Source: an uncultured Prevotella sp. (lineage in GTDB: Bacteria > Bacteroidota > Bacteroidia > Bacteroidales > Bacteroidaceae). From it: a DNA stretch of 64,000 bases. The stretch spans positions 1-64,000 of the forward strand of contig CAAGPV010000015.1 in assembly GCA_900771975.1 (NCBI GenBank), read 5' to 3'. Under the pieces are notes generated by a model, which made no database searches, was not told the DNA's origin, and saw only the letters and a list, made by a program, of their open reading frames with translations. Below are positions 9,627 through 17,475 of this stretch, in pieces; position 1 is the stretch's first letter, and each line of letters begins with the position of its first letter. A program made the position numbers and the translations under genes.

Positions 9627-9848
9627 GTCTTGCGCCTGTGACATCCTTTAGATGCTCAGTGTTTATTTCGTCCTAAGTTTTGTTACTGTAATTAGCCACT
9701 TATACCAACCATAATTCTACTGGCAACAGTTATAACGAGTTAGCTTGCAAACATATCCCTTGGGTGGAGCCTAATACACCGAGCAAGCTCAGTAATTAGG
9801 AAAACATACCAGCAACAGATAATCAACAAGATTTGGGCACAGGCAGGA

Positions 9849-10160
9849 ATGAAGGCGTTGTCTGAGATAGCAAACATCTATCCTCGTATGACGAGCATTC
9901 ACGACAGCAGCCTCTTTGACAATAGTTTTGCTATGGACTTCGTCAATCATGGTGACAAAATCATCTCTTGTGCAATGTACTTGTACATCGGTTATATCAA
10001 CGAAGCTACCAACTTTGATGAAAGCCAAGGAGGTGGCGGTAGCGATACCAAGGATTGGGGACGTGAGAAGGACGAAGATGAGATAGTATGGATAAGACGA
10101 TGTTTGCGGCAAGCAACTCGGATGGTAAAGCCAAGAAAGGGCAAAGGGTTGAGTCGATAA
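9849..10160 (+). pseudogene. Possible C-terminal scrap of a mobilisation protein
   Basis: 103 codons; the same frame stays open for about 20 codons upstream of the first ATG. The end is a Gly-rich linker followed by a charged tail: 'DESQGGGGSDTKDWGR', then 'KDEDEIVWIRRCLRQATRM', ending in basic residues. This reminds me of the tails of Bacteroidetes relaxase/mobilisation proteins, but I see no relaxase motifs and no start region. I take it as a fragment left by a mobile element. It could equally be an intact small protein of unknown function. Confidence 0.35.
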
Positions 10161-10165
10161 AATAA

Positions 10166-10197
10166 GGGAGGGGTGCATACTTTGACACGCCCCTCCC
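10166..10197 (+). terminator. G/C-rich hairpin
   Basis: GGGAGGGG (10166-10173) pairs perfectly with CCCCTCCC (10190-10197), six bases after the stop at 10160. It also lies downstream of the minus-strand peptide gene at 10239 and may serve both. Confidence 0.6.
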
Positions 10198-10238
10198 AAA
10201 TACTTTTACCTCTCGCAAGTTTCCTTACATATCACTAT

Positions 10239-10424
10239 TTAGTAGCGACTTGAATAGTGAGACGAGTGTGAGCTATGCGAGCTGTGAGAACTGTGCGAAG
10301 AATGAGAACTATGCGAGTAGTGTCCCGCAAGAGAACTCTTTACCATGTCAATGGCTTTCTGCAAAACCAAAGGTTGGTTCTTCTGCTTCTCAATTTGATT
10401 AGCAGACAAAGAATATAAAGGCAT
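10239..10424 (-). CDS. Small peptide with C-terminal His-Ser-Ser repeat (RiPP-precursor-like)
   Basis: A 61-residue protein. Residues 1-34 look like a leader ('LSANQIEKQKNQPL', 'QKAIDMVKSSLAG'); the rest is HYS, six HSS units, then HYSSRY. The repeat uses different codons for the same residues (Ser as tcg, tct, agt, agc, tca; His as cac and cat), so the pattern is kept at protein level and is not simple DNA slippage. Such His-x-Ser repeats recall precursors of radical SAM-modified peptides (His-Xaa-Ser systems), but no maturase lies nearby. It follows the propeller gene by 23 bp on the same strand, so the two may be co-transcribed. Alternatives: a metal-binding small protein. Confidence 0.6.
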   Translation of the reverse strand: MPLYSLSANQIEKQKNQPLVLQKAIDMVKSSLAGHYSHSSHSSHSSHSSHSSHSSHYSSRY

Positions 10425-10447
10425 ACTTTGTCTGCTAATTTAATGTT

Positions 10448-10660
10448 TTATTTGTTGGGAGGAGTTCCGATATATTTCTTCCCATTATAAATGTATATGC
10501 CCCAATAGTTTGATGGAGTGGTCCGTCCTTGCAAGTCGTAAGCCACTCCATTTCTTGGACCATCGTTTCTGTGCGGCAAACTTATCCCTGTCGTTCCACA
10601 GTTGAGCTTGGCTACGGACATGGCGTTCCCTGTATAATGTACCATCCATAACAAGTCATT
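10448..10660 (-). pseudogene. Out-of-frame C-terminal tail of the propeller protein
   Basis: The frame downstream of the propeller gene's premature stop encodes 'GISLPHRNDGPRNGVAYDLQG' minus its last residue, then 'GIYIYNGKKYIG', a typical sorting tail of exported proteins in this group. It joins the propeller frame at the A7 run (10657-10663 region): an eighth A would give 'LIIDKKNDLLWMVHY' and a continuous protein. So this is the true end of that gene, separated by a one-base frameshift. Confidence 0.65.
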
Positions 10661-12474
10661 TTTTTGTCGATAATTAATTTCAAAACTTCGTTATGGGCTA
10701 TCCCAGAGTTCTCCACGTTATAGTCCTTCCACGTGGTGCCATCAAAAGATGTAATGCCTATGTTGCCTCCTAATGCCAGCCATTTATTATTGTTGTCATC
10801 TATTTTAATATCTGATATGAAGTTTCCTTTAATTGGTGAATTGCTTAAATTGTATGTGGTCGTTTTGTCACCATCAATACAAGTCAGACCATAGCCTTTT
10901 TCTGGCGTCATTTCGTCTGGACGTTCACTATCTCTGCAGTTTAGCCATACGGCATCGTTTTTGTCAATGGCTATAGCACCAATGTAGTCAGATGGAGTGT
11001 TATAGCGTATCCATTTATTGCCATCATATTTATACAGTCCACCACCATAAGTTCCACACCAAAGATGTCCTTTGCTGTCGAAGTCCATACAACTCACGTT
11101 GTTGGTTTGTAGGGCAGTGTTACTCTTATCGAATCTGAACCAAGAAGTGCCGTCATGGCAGTAAATGCCATTTGCGGTAGCTATCCACATGTTGTTCTGT
11201 TTATCGAATTTCGTTTGGGAAATATAGCTTTTGCCAAATGGAAGATTATCTCGAAGAATCACAGTGCTATCTTTTTCTGAAATTTTTATATAAGCAGTGT
11301 CTCCGATGTTCCATTGTATCCATGTGCTACCATCATTGTCCATTATCGTCTCGTGAATTTGTGGATAGTGTTTGATGTGGGTTTCTTTAGAGTGTAAATT
11401 GTATGTCATAAGCCCTTCTAAACAACCTCCCCAAAAGTTGCCTTTCTCGTCAACGCATCCGCTGCCAGTAAGCGTATTGGTCTGAATAGAGTTAGCTTCA
11501 AGAGGTATAACGGAAAGTCGCTCGTTGTTTAATTTCAGCAACCCTTGGTATCTTGACCCGACGTATACATCTTCGCCATCAACATCTAATGACAGTAGGT
11601 AGTCGTTGGTGTAATTTGAATCGTATATGATCTTGTGAAAAACATGACCATCATATTGGAAAAGGAAGTTACCTCCAACTCCCCATACATTTCCACCGTC
11701 GTCTATTTTCACATCCGCGATGCTGTTTGTTGGAATATCAGAGTTCTCCATATCAAAATAGGTAAAAAACTTACCGTCATATTTGACAAGTCCGTCATTG
11801 GCTGTTGCTAACCAAACATTGTTGTGTTCATCAATGGCCATTTTATTTGTGCTACCACACGTTGTATTATCGTTTGTCGAGCGTACAGGTTCTAAGCCAT
11901 CGTTAGTCAAGATGAAAAATCCAATATCCTCATTCCATGCGTTGTACCAGCTTACATAAGTGCGCATATTGTCGCAAATCTGAATGTCGCTAACGTAGGC
12001 AAATGGCGATAGTAGATTATAAAAAGGGTAAGCGTCGGAGAGCTTGCCGTCTTTAAAGCGATAAAGATAGTACATGCCGCCCAGTAGCCATTGTTCATTA
12101 TCTTCAAATGCAATAGATGTGACATACTGATTTGTCATAGTGCCAGAAATATCGATTGGCTTAATGCCATTGTCGTCCATTTTTGCTAAACCATAGTAAT
12201 GGTTGCACAGCCAAAGCTCAGAATTGTGCGGTACTGCATTCATAATGGAATTGTCTGGAATTCCATATTCAGAACGGTTGTAGTATGTTTGTTCACCCGT
12301 TTGCTTGTTCACCCTAATTAGTCCACCTCCGTTAGTTGCCACATTTATATATTTACTGTCATGGGAGATGCTAGTCACGAAGTTTGTACTCACAATATTT
12401 TTCCATTCTGTTAATTGTGCATTAGCTGCAAATGTTACAAGAAGGAGCGCAAGTTGCAGTAAGATTTTTTTCAT
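10612..12474 (-). CDS. Exported two-component-regulator-type beta-propeller protein, frameshifted near the end
   Basis: Start chosen at the ATG at 12474 (MKKILLQLALLLVTFAANAQ), which gives a clean signal peptide; an upstream in-frame Met adds 15 unlikely residues. The body is a run of Reg_prop-like repeats of about 45-60 residues, each with the pattern 'D..gnvW.gt..Gl..yDG..f..f' (for example 'DEHNNVWLATANDGLVKYDG' and 'HLWCGTYGGGLYKYDG'). These form a beta-propeller as found in the sensor part of hybrid two-component systems, but there is no membrane segment, kinase or HTH, so this is a free exported propeller. The frame ends in a nonsense tail 'MTCYGWYIIQGTPCP' because of a one-base shift. 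A putative sorting tail lies in the next frame. The His-Ser-Ser peptide gene follows. Confidence 0.75.
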   Translation of the reverse strand: MKKILLQLALLLVTFAANAQLTEWKNIVSTNFVTSISHDSKYINVATNGGGLIRVNKQTGEQTYYNRSEYGIPDNSIMNAVPHNSELWLCNHYYGLAKMDDNGIKPIDISGTMTNQYVTSIAFEDNEQWLLGGMYYLYRFKDGKLSDAYPFYNLLSPFAYVSDIQICDNMRTYVSWYNAWNEDIGFFILTNDGLEPVRSTNDNTTCGSTNKMAIDEHNNVWLATANDGLVKYDGKFFTYFDMENSDIPTNSIADVKIDDGGNVWGVGGNFLFQYDGHVFHKIIYDSNYTNDYLLSLDVDGEDVYVGSRYQGLLKLNNERLSVIPLEANSIQTNTLTGSGCVDEKGNFWGGCLEGLMTYNLHSKETHIKHYPQIHETIMDNDGSTWIQWNIGDTAYIKISEKDSTVILRDNLPFGKSYISQTKFDKQNNMWIATANGIYCHDGTSWFRFDKSNTALQTNNVSCMDFDSKGHLWCGTYGGGLYKYDGNKWIRYNTPSDYIGAIAIDKNDAVWLNCRDSERPDEMTPEKGYGLTCIDGDKTTTYNLSNSPIKGNFISDIKIDDNNNKWLALGGNIGITSFDGTTWKDYNVENSGIAHNEVLKLIIDKKMTCYGWYIIQGTPCP

Positions 12475-12679
12475 TGCTGATTTTTTATATGTATATATGT
12501 CTGCCCAACCTCTGCCCATCGGGGTTTTCGGTATGGGTATAGACGATACAAAGATAACACTTTCATCTCAGAAACCACTTTGTTTGGCTGGTAAAGTATG
12601 ATTTCAAGGCCTGATTTAATATTATTAAATATAAATATGTCAAAGGAATCTACTATTGCATTATTATTCTGCTGAAAAG

Positions 12680-12710
12680 TTTGTATTATCAATGATTATT
12701 TTTATCTTTG
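12680..12710 (+). promoter_or_regulatory. Promoter of the Abi RNA/Abi_2 locus
   Basis: TTTG (12680-12683), 19 bp, TATCTTTG (12703-12710): a near-ideal Bacteroidetes -33/-7 promoter. The structured RNA candidate begins right after it. Confidence 0.7.
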
Positions 12711-12768
12711 CAGTGTCAGTCCTCGCCAAGCCTCTTAACAATGCTCAAATCGTGCGAGGCTTTTTTTG
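12711..12768 (+). ncRNA. Structured RNA upstream of the Abi_2 gene (abiF-RNA-like)
   Basis: Directly after a strong promoter, CCTCGC (12721-12726) can pair with GCGAGG (12754-12759), and GCCTC (12730-12734) with GAGGC (12756-12760), followed by seven Ts (12761-12767). The two stems compete for the same 3' strand, so the element can act as a terminated small RNA or switch. From memory, a conserved 'abiF' RNA motif is found upstream of Abi_2-family genes, and position and shape agree; I could not align it to a covariance model. The associated Abi_2 gene is broken here. Confidence 0.5.
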
Positions 12769-12785
12769 TTTATACACATTTGAAT

Positions 12786-12956
12786 ATGGCGAGTCTTATT
12801 CCCTTTACAAAACGGTTTGAATCTTCAGAAAATCTCGTTGATTTGCTTGAATCTCGAGGTTTACAAATTTGCGACAGGAATAAAGCCATACAATATCTTG
12901 ACAATATCGGTTATTACAGGCTGTCTGCTTACATGTACCCACTGTTGAAGATGCCA
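12786..12956 (+). pseudogene. Abi_2 family abortive-infection protein, N-terminal fragment
   Basis: Starts at ATG 12786 (MASLIPFTKRFESSENLVDL) and carries the family hallmark 'AIQYLDNIGYYRLSAYMYPLL'. Homology to Abi_2 stops at about 'KMP' (12956). The rest of the gene resumes at 14215 after a 1.26 kb insert. Abi_2 proteins (AbiD/AbiF group) abort phage infection; this copy cannot make the full protein. Confidence 0.75.
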
Positions 12957-13304
12957 CTAATGCGAACAATCATGTGAAGTTCAAGTGGAAACCACTTCGC
13001 AAGCAGGTGCCTTTCACCGTTCATCGCTCACATAATATATTCAACCAAGTTTACAACAACACGTTCGACAAATACCCCACGCTATCCACATCACCACGTC
13101 AAACGTATGTTCCAATCCCCTGACTCCGTAGATATCAAACTATGGACGCACTCGGGTGAAATCCAATGCTGGCACCGCTGCATTTCTCTCCGCTATGACT
13201 TCTACAAAGGCACGCGAAGAATGAAACTGCTGGATAGCAATGAAATCCGACAGCTGAGAGATGTGTGCGTGTTTGAAATAAATGGGTTAGAGGTGTTTAT
13301 GTGA
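12957..13304 (+). pseudogene. Module gene B, copy 1 (unrecognised family, 3' part)
   Basis: From 13107 the frame reads 'MFQSPDSVDIKLW', 'GEIQCWHRCISLRYDFYKG', 'MKLLDSNEIRQLRDV', ending 'FEINGLEVFM' at 13304. The same protein recurs at 23899-24129, and its 3' end at 20123-20242 and 26227-26294. Upstream, 12957-13106 has an open frame ('KFKWKPLRKQVPF') and then a frameshift before 13107. So the copy is damaged, although its last 65 codons are clean. It opens the insert that splits the Abi_2 gene. Confidence 0.6.
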
Positions 13305-13341
13305 AAATAATTACATACCTTTGCAAAAAAATTACGAAACT

Positions 13342-13782
13342 TTGGATGTAGAAGCATTTATAGAGGCTCAGAAATATCCAATCCTGCAAAAGTGGGTTAT
13401 GGATAAAGATGGATTTCAGACAAGAAAAGCCCTCAGAATTGTCAGAACACAACAATTCCAAGATTGGTATAAAGCTAATCCAAAAGGAACATTTGATCAG
13501 TACCTTGCATTCCTTCAACAACGAAGATTGGAATATGTTAATTCACCGCAATATCAAATTATGGTATTGCAAAATCAACTTGAAGATGCAAACAGAGAAA
13601 TTGACAAATTACAAGAAAATCTTGATGACAAAAATGAACAAATAGAGTCATTATCAGAATCTCTCAACCAATATAAGATTGCAACGTTCATTTCTCTAAT
13701 ACTACTTATTGCTTGTATCCTATTTGTCAAACGGGCCATAATTCATAGGCATCTTAAAAGATTGTCTGCCAAACATATATAA
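13342..13782 (+). CDS. Hypothetical coiled-coil protein with one C-terminal membrane helix
   Basis: Not recognised. The frame opens at TTG 13321, but that TTG is part of a TACCTTTG promoter box (13316-13323), so I start at the next TTG (13342); ATG 13399 is an alternative. The N-terminal half has the repeated-looking 'PILQKWVMDKDGFQTRKAL' and 'QFQDWYKANPKGTFDQYL'. Residues roughly 75-115 form a charged coiled coil ('NQLEDANREIDKLQENLDD'), followed by a single hydrophobic helix ('ATFISLILLIACILFV') and a basic end. It looks like an inner-membrane tail-anchored protein. It sits directly after a B-gene remnant, as cargo genes do elsewhere in this island. Confidence 0.55.
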   Translation: MDVEAFIEAQKYPILQKWVMDKDGFQTRKALRIVRTQQFQDWYKANPKGTFDQYLAFLQQRRLEYVNSPQYQIMVLQNQLEDANREIDKLQENLDDKNEQIESLSESLNQYKIATFISLILLIACILFVKRAIIHRHLKRLSAKHI

Positions 13783-13806
13783 ATAAAGTTCTTAATTGTA
13801 CATAAA

Positions 13807-13842
13807 ACCGCCCTTGCTACTTTTGATAAATATAAGGGCGGT
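13807..13842. terminator. Bidirectional terminator
   Basis: ACCGCCCTT (13807-13815) pairs with AAGGGCGGT (13834-13842), with T-rich flanks on both sides. It lies between two convergent genes. Confidence 0.75.
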
Positions 13843-13859
13843 TTTGACCATTTACAAAT

Positions 13860-14147
13860 CTATTTAAAGACTTTATCAAGTTCTTTTCTTATAGCTTTTA
13901 ATGCCATTTTCTGATCTTGTGATATAGACCAACCAATACCTCTCGACTTTACGATTGCAACAGTTTCACTTGTCATATAGTCTCGAAATGTTATAGTGAT
14001 GTAAGTATGCCCACCATCAAATCTTTCTGTCTTTACGTTAATTTGAGGGGAAATTACTTTATAGCCTTGTCTAAGCTTTATTTGCACCACTGAGTCTGAT
14101 ATGACAGTACGTTTAGCTGCTATTTCATTTGAAACAATCATCAACAA
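13860..14147 (-). CDS. Hypothetical protein, probably 5'-truncated
   Basis: 95 residues from the first ATG, unrecognised. The frame remains open upstream for about 25 more codons ('NLSNYQYVTFGEISKDG') into the junction with the Abi_2 fragment at 14215, so the original N-terminus was probably cut off when the pieces were joined. Contains a beta-rich stretch ('GGHTYITITFRDYM') and a charged C-terminal helix. No function proposed. Confidence 0.4.
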   Translation of the reverse strand: MLMIVSNEIAAKRTVISDSVVQIKLRQGYKVISPQINVKTERFDGGHTYITITFRDYMTSETVAIVKSRGIGWSISQDQKMALKAIRKELDKVFK

Positions 14148-14214
14148 ATCTGAAAGTTCGTGAGAACCATCTTTGCTAATCTCTCCAAATGTAACATACT
14201 GATAATTAGATAGG

Positions 14215-14666
14215 TTAGGCTCATCATTCGAAAAGGTGATGATGCTTTATCGCTTTGACAAGAAACTATTGGAAATGTCAATGCCATTTATCGCAACATC
14301 AAACAAAATCGCATACGCAAGCATATAGCAAAGTGTTTTGGTTTACCGATTAATGTGTTTGAGTCATGGCTCACGGTTATTGCTGTTACTCGAAATGCCT
14401 GTGGTCATCATTCAAGAGTATGGAACAAGCAGAATGCTATTCAGCCATCAATTCCCAATAGCCCTGTAGGAACATGGATAACACTGCCAACAGATACTAT
14501 GCGTGCTTATTTCGATCTATGCATCATCAAGTACTTTCTTAATGTTATATCCCCCAATAATGATATGCAATCCAAACTAACATGGTTGTTCATTCGGTTT
14601 CCCGAAATTGACTTAAAAACTCTCGGCTTTCCGCAGGGATGGGAAATGGAACCATTATGGAGGTAA
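14215..14666 (+). pseudogene. Abi_2 family abortive-infection protein, C-terminal fragments
   Basis: At 14215 the Abi_2 protein resumes: 'LGSSFEKVMMLYRFDKKL'. After a deletion and frame change it continues as 'IAKCFGLPINVFESWLTVI', 'VTRNACGHHSRVWN' (the conserved R-N-x-C-x-H-H-S-R-x-W-N motif) and ends 'LGFPQGWEMEPLWR', the usual family C-terminus. Together with 12786-12956 this accounts for most of one Abi_2 gene, interrupted by 12957-14214 and further decayed. Confidence 0.75.
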
Positions 14667-15038
14667 TAACATGTGGAATGGCTACTGATAATTCACTCAC
14701 TTACATGGTTTTCTTTGTTTCCGCTTTATCATATTATGGGGGCGGTTCAAACGACTCCATCCAATCCATATCTATGTAATTTTTATGTAATCGAAAGTTA
14801 AATATGTTAAATCTCATACTTTTCGTATCTACATAGAATCCACATTGCCACTTTTCTACCGTTTAGAGCGTATAACATTGATAATCAACTAATAATAGAT
14901 ACTGATTATGTTTTCATTCCAACTGATGAATGCGGGTGGTTTGTCTCAATAGTTAAAGAAGCTTAACGATTGTTCAATCGCCGGCCGTTTATTCGTTTAT
15001 ATAAGTGAAAGAGGAGGAAAACGAAAAGTATAGAAACA
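14667..15038. other. Intergenic, AT-rich
   Basis: 372 bp before the sigma factor gene. No open frame worth calling and no convincing TAnnTTTG box; it must contain the start of the sigma operon. Confidence 0.5.
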
Positions 15039-15533
15039 ATGCTTCAACAGGAATTCGAGAATATAGCAGCGTCGCTTCGCCACCGGATTGTTTCGGTGGC
15101 AAGAGGATATGGGCTTGATGTGGATACTGCTGAGGATGTTGCGCAGGATGCTATGCTAAAGCTTTGGACCATTCGGGCGAAAGTAGCCTCTGGCAAACAG
15201 GCCACGGCACTTGGCGTTGTGATTGCCAAGCATCTGTCAGTCGACGTGCTGAGACGAAGCAGGAGCGTTGGACTGGACTGCGTCTGTACGGCTGACGACC
15301 AATATCGGGAGCCCGACAAATTGCTCGAAGCCTCCGAAAACGATGATTGGTTGAAAATGCAACTCAACCGGCTGCCTTCCAAGGAATATGCAGTGCTTCA
15401 TCTGCGGCAAGTGGAACAGAAGACAACAGAGGAGATTGCAGCCATAGTGGGCGTGAAACAAAGTTCCGTCCCCACGATGTTGGCAAGGGCAAGGCGAAAG
15501 TTGCTGGACGAGATGAACAGTAGAAACAAATGA
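15039..15533 (+). CDS. ECF-type RNA polymerase sigma factor
   Basis: 164 residues, the usual ECF length. Region 2 is seen at 'DTAEDVAQDAMLKLW' and region 4 at 'LPSKEYAVLHLRQVEQKTTEEIAAIVGV', followed by 'MLARARRKL', the recognition helix region of sigma-70 family members. Directs RNA polymerase to a regulon that cannot be deduced here. The next gene begins 15 bp later and encodes a single-pass membrane protein that should act as anti-sigma factor, and the third gene of the operon encodes an exported protein. Confidence 0.88.
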   Translation: MLQQEFENIAASLRHRIVSVARGYGLDVDTAEDVAQDAMLKLWTIRAKVASGKQATALGVVIAKHLSVDVLRRSRSVGLDCVCTADDQYREPDKLLEASENDDWLKMQLNRLPSKEYAVLHLRQVEQKTTEEIAAIVGVKQSSVPTMLARARRKLLDEMNSRNK

Positions 15534-15548
15534 CAACAAGCAGCAATT

Positions 15549-16241
15549 ATGGATATAAAGTCGTTGATAGACAAGTTTATGAACGGTACTTCTTCTCTTG
15601 AAGAAGAGCAGATGCTGGGTAACTATTTCCGCACCGAGAAGCATCTTCCTAAGGAACTGAAGCCCTACCGCAAGATGTTCGCCTATTTTGATGGAGGAAT
15701 GAAAGACAGAGACCTGCTGCGGGGTGGGGCGGAAAGTCCCGATGACAAGCCGTTTTGCATGGAAGCAATTGTTGCACCCAAGCGGCAGAACAAAAAAACG
15801 CTCTCATGGCGTCGTCTGTTGGCTGTTGCTGCATCGGTTGCCGTCCTGCTTGTTGTTGCCTTCCGTCTGACACGCACCGAGGAAGAACGGCCTCATGCCA
15901 CCACCGCTTTCACCCAAACCATTGCACAGACGGTTGCTCCCGACACGCTGAAAGCTCCTGTCGACACGTTGAAAACCGTGGAAGAACGTCAAGACAAAGT
16001 GAAGCCAAAACGACGTACCCCCTATAAATACCGCTATCAACCAGCTCCGCCCGAGGTGCTGACGGCTGAAGCCCAGCCAGAAGTAAATGTAGATTCCATC
16101 AACAATGTGGCAAGGCAGTTGGCAGAAATAGAGGTGAAGAAGGTGGAATTGGAACAACAATATATGCTGAACGTCATGAAAGCCATCAACATGCTTAATG
16201 CCGCCGACATAGCTGAAATGGCTGACGAGGAAGTCTTTTGA
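15549..16241 (+). CDS. Probable anti-sigma factor, single-pass membrane protein
   Basis: 230 residues. A soluble N-terminal region (opening 'MDIKSLIDKFMNGTSSLEEEQML', quoted in part: 'NGTSSLEEEQML') resembles the cytoplasmic part of Bacteroidetes anti-sigma factors. One transmembrane helix lies at about residues 88-108 ('RLLAVAASVAVLLVVAF'), and the periplasmic part is Pro/Thr/Lys-rich and then helical. It lacks the FecR domain, so it is not a classical TonB-coupled anti-sigma. Function inferred mainly from its place 15 bp after the sigma gene. Confidence 0.65.
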   Translation: MDIKSLIDKFMNGTSSLEEEQMLGNYFRTEKHLPKELKPYRKMFAYFDGGMKDRDLLRGGAESPDDKPFCMEAIVAPKRQNKKTLSWRRLLAVAASVAVLLVVAFRLTRTEEERPHATTAFTQTIAQTVAPDTLKAPVDTLKTVEERQDKVKPKRRTPYKYRYQPAPPEVLTAEAQPEVNVDSINNVARQLAEIEVKKVELEQQYMLNVMKAINMLNAADIAEMADEEVF

Positions 16242-16338
16242 AGTTGTACGGCCGTACGCCCCCTTGTGGGTGGTGGCAGACAAGACAAAGGAATCAGTTT
16301 CAGAAAAGTGGAAAAACTCAATAAGAAAGGATTTGATT

Positions 16339-17424
16339 ATGAAAAAAGCAATTAAAACGCTGGCAGTGGTCACATTGGCTTTCATGCCACTTGCCGCCTC
16401 TGCACAGGAAAACATCAGCAAAGCCATCGACTTGTTTGGTGCCGATACCGGTACATATGGCATATGGAACAAAACAGAAGACAGGGATAGCAAAGGTGTT
16501 TTCAGCACTATTTACAAGTTTAAGTTGCCAAAAAAGCAGGAGAAGAAACTCAACTTCCTTCGTGAAGCTTTCTATAAGGACCTACCGAAAGCCTATGATT
16601 CTTTTATAAAGAAGTCTGGCCGCAACTCCAAAGCAAACAAGCTGATAGCCTATGGCGTAGGACTGGACGAGCGAATGGCCCTTGGATGGCCCAATGACAA
16701 AGAGGACAAGAACTACCTCTATATGTTTGTGACAGACACCACCAATATCGACTATCGCTACGTCTATGGGCTGGAATGGTATTACAAAGGAAGAAAAGTG
16801 GTAGGTTCAGTGGTTGAAATATACAGCCGAGACCCCAAAAAGGCAAAGGCCAAAGGTTGTGTGACGGTTGTTAACGGAGAGGATGTAGACCTTTCAGACT
16901 TGAATTCATTGGGCGATAGGCTTAAAGGCCTGAAGTCTATTGACAGTTTGTTAGGAGTCTATAATGTAACGACCACCTCTGGCAGCTCTGTCATTACTAC
17001 AAAAGACGGCAAGACCATACTCAAGTCTGAAAAGCAATGCTTGATTGTCAACAAGGACGGTTCGCTCTTTATGGACGACGGAGAGGGCAATACCACGACC
17101 ATTGACAGAAAAGGCAACGTGACAAGTACGTCGCATAATTCCGCCCCTGTTTCGACCGATCCCTTACAGAAGTTTGCCAATCTGCGTGCTGCCTACATCA
17201 ACAACATCCGAGAAGGCAATGTTGACAATACCACTCTCCTTACTGGTTTGGCCAATTCCATCCTCGACTTCTGCAAAAATCAGGGGAAGAAGATGAGCTA
17301 TGAGGAGAGGCAGGTATGCATCGATGGCTTGAAGGACCTGCAGGAACAGACGCCCGACAAGTTCATCAAGGGCATCTTCGGCGTTGCAATCAGTGAACTA
17401 AATTCAAGAAGGCGGGTTGAGTAA
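16339..17424 (+). CDS. Exported hypothetical protein of the sigma operon
   Basis: 361 residues. I chose the ATG at 16339, preceded by AAGAAAGG, because it gives a clear signal peptide (MKKAIKTLAVVTLAFMPLAASA). An upstream in-frame start would add 25 residues before the signal. The mature part has no domain I recognise; it contains 'LFGADTGTYGIW', a basic segment 'KKQEKKLNF' and a repeated Thr/Gly-rich middle. It lies 97 bp after the anti-sigma gene on the same strand and probably belongs to the same response, possibly as an envelope target of the sigma factor. Confidence 0.6.
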   Translation: MKKAIKTLAVVTLAFMPLAASAQENISKAIDLFGADTGTYGIWNKTEDRDSKGVFSTIYKFKLPKKQEKKLNFLREAFYKDLPKAYDSFIKKSGRNSKANKLIAYGVGLDERMALGWPNDKEDKNYLYMFVTDTTNIDYRYVYGLEWYYKGRKVVGSVVEIYSRDPKKAKAKGCVTVVNGEDVDLSDLNSLGDRLKGLKSIDSLLGVYNVTTTSGSSVITTKDGKTILKSEKQCLIVNKDGSLFMDDGEGNTTTIDRKGNVTSTSHNSAPVSTDPLQKFANLRAAYINNIREGNVDNTTLLTGLANSILDFCKNQGKKMSYEERQVCIDGLKDLQEQTPDKFIKGIFGVAISELNSRRRVE

Positions 17425-17442
17425 TATCAACGACAACCCGCC
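17411..17442. terminator. Hairpin overlapping the stop codon
   Basis: GGCGGGTTG (17411-17419) pairs perfectly with CAACCCGCC (17434-17442), between convergent genes; the stem begins inside the last codons of the upstream gene. Confidence 0.65.
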
Positions 17443-17475
17443 TGTTATGTTTCTTAGGCCCGGCCAAGACCGACG

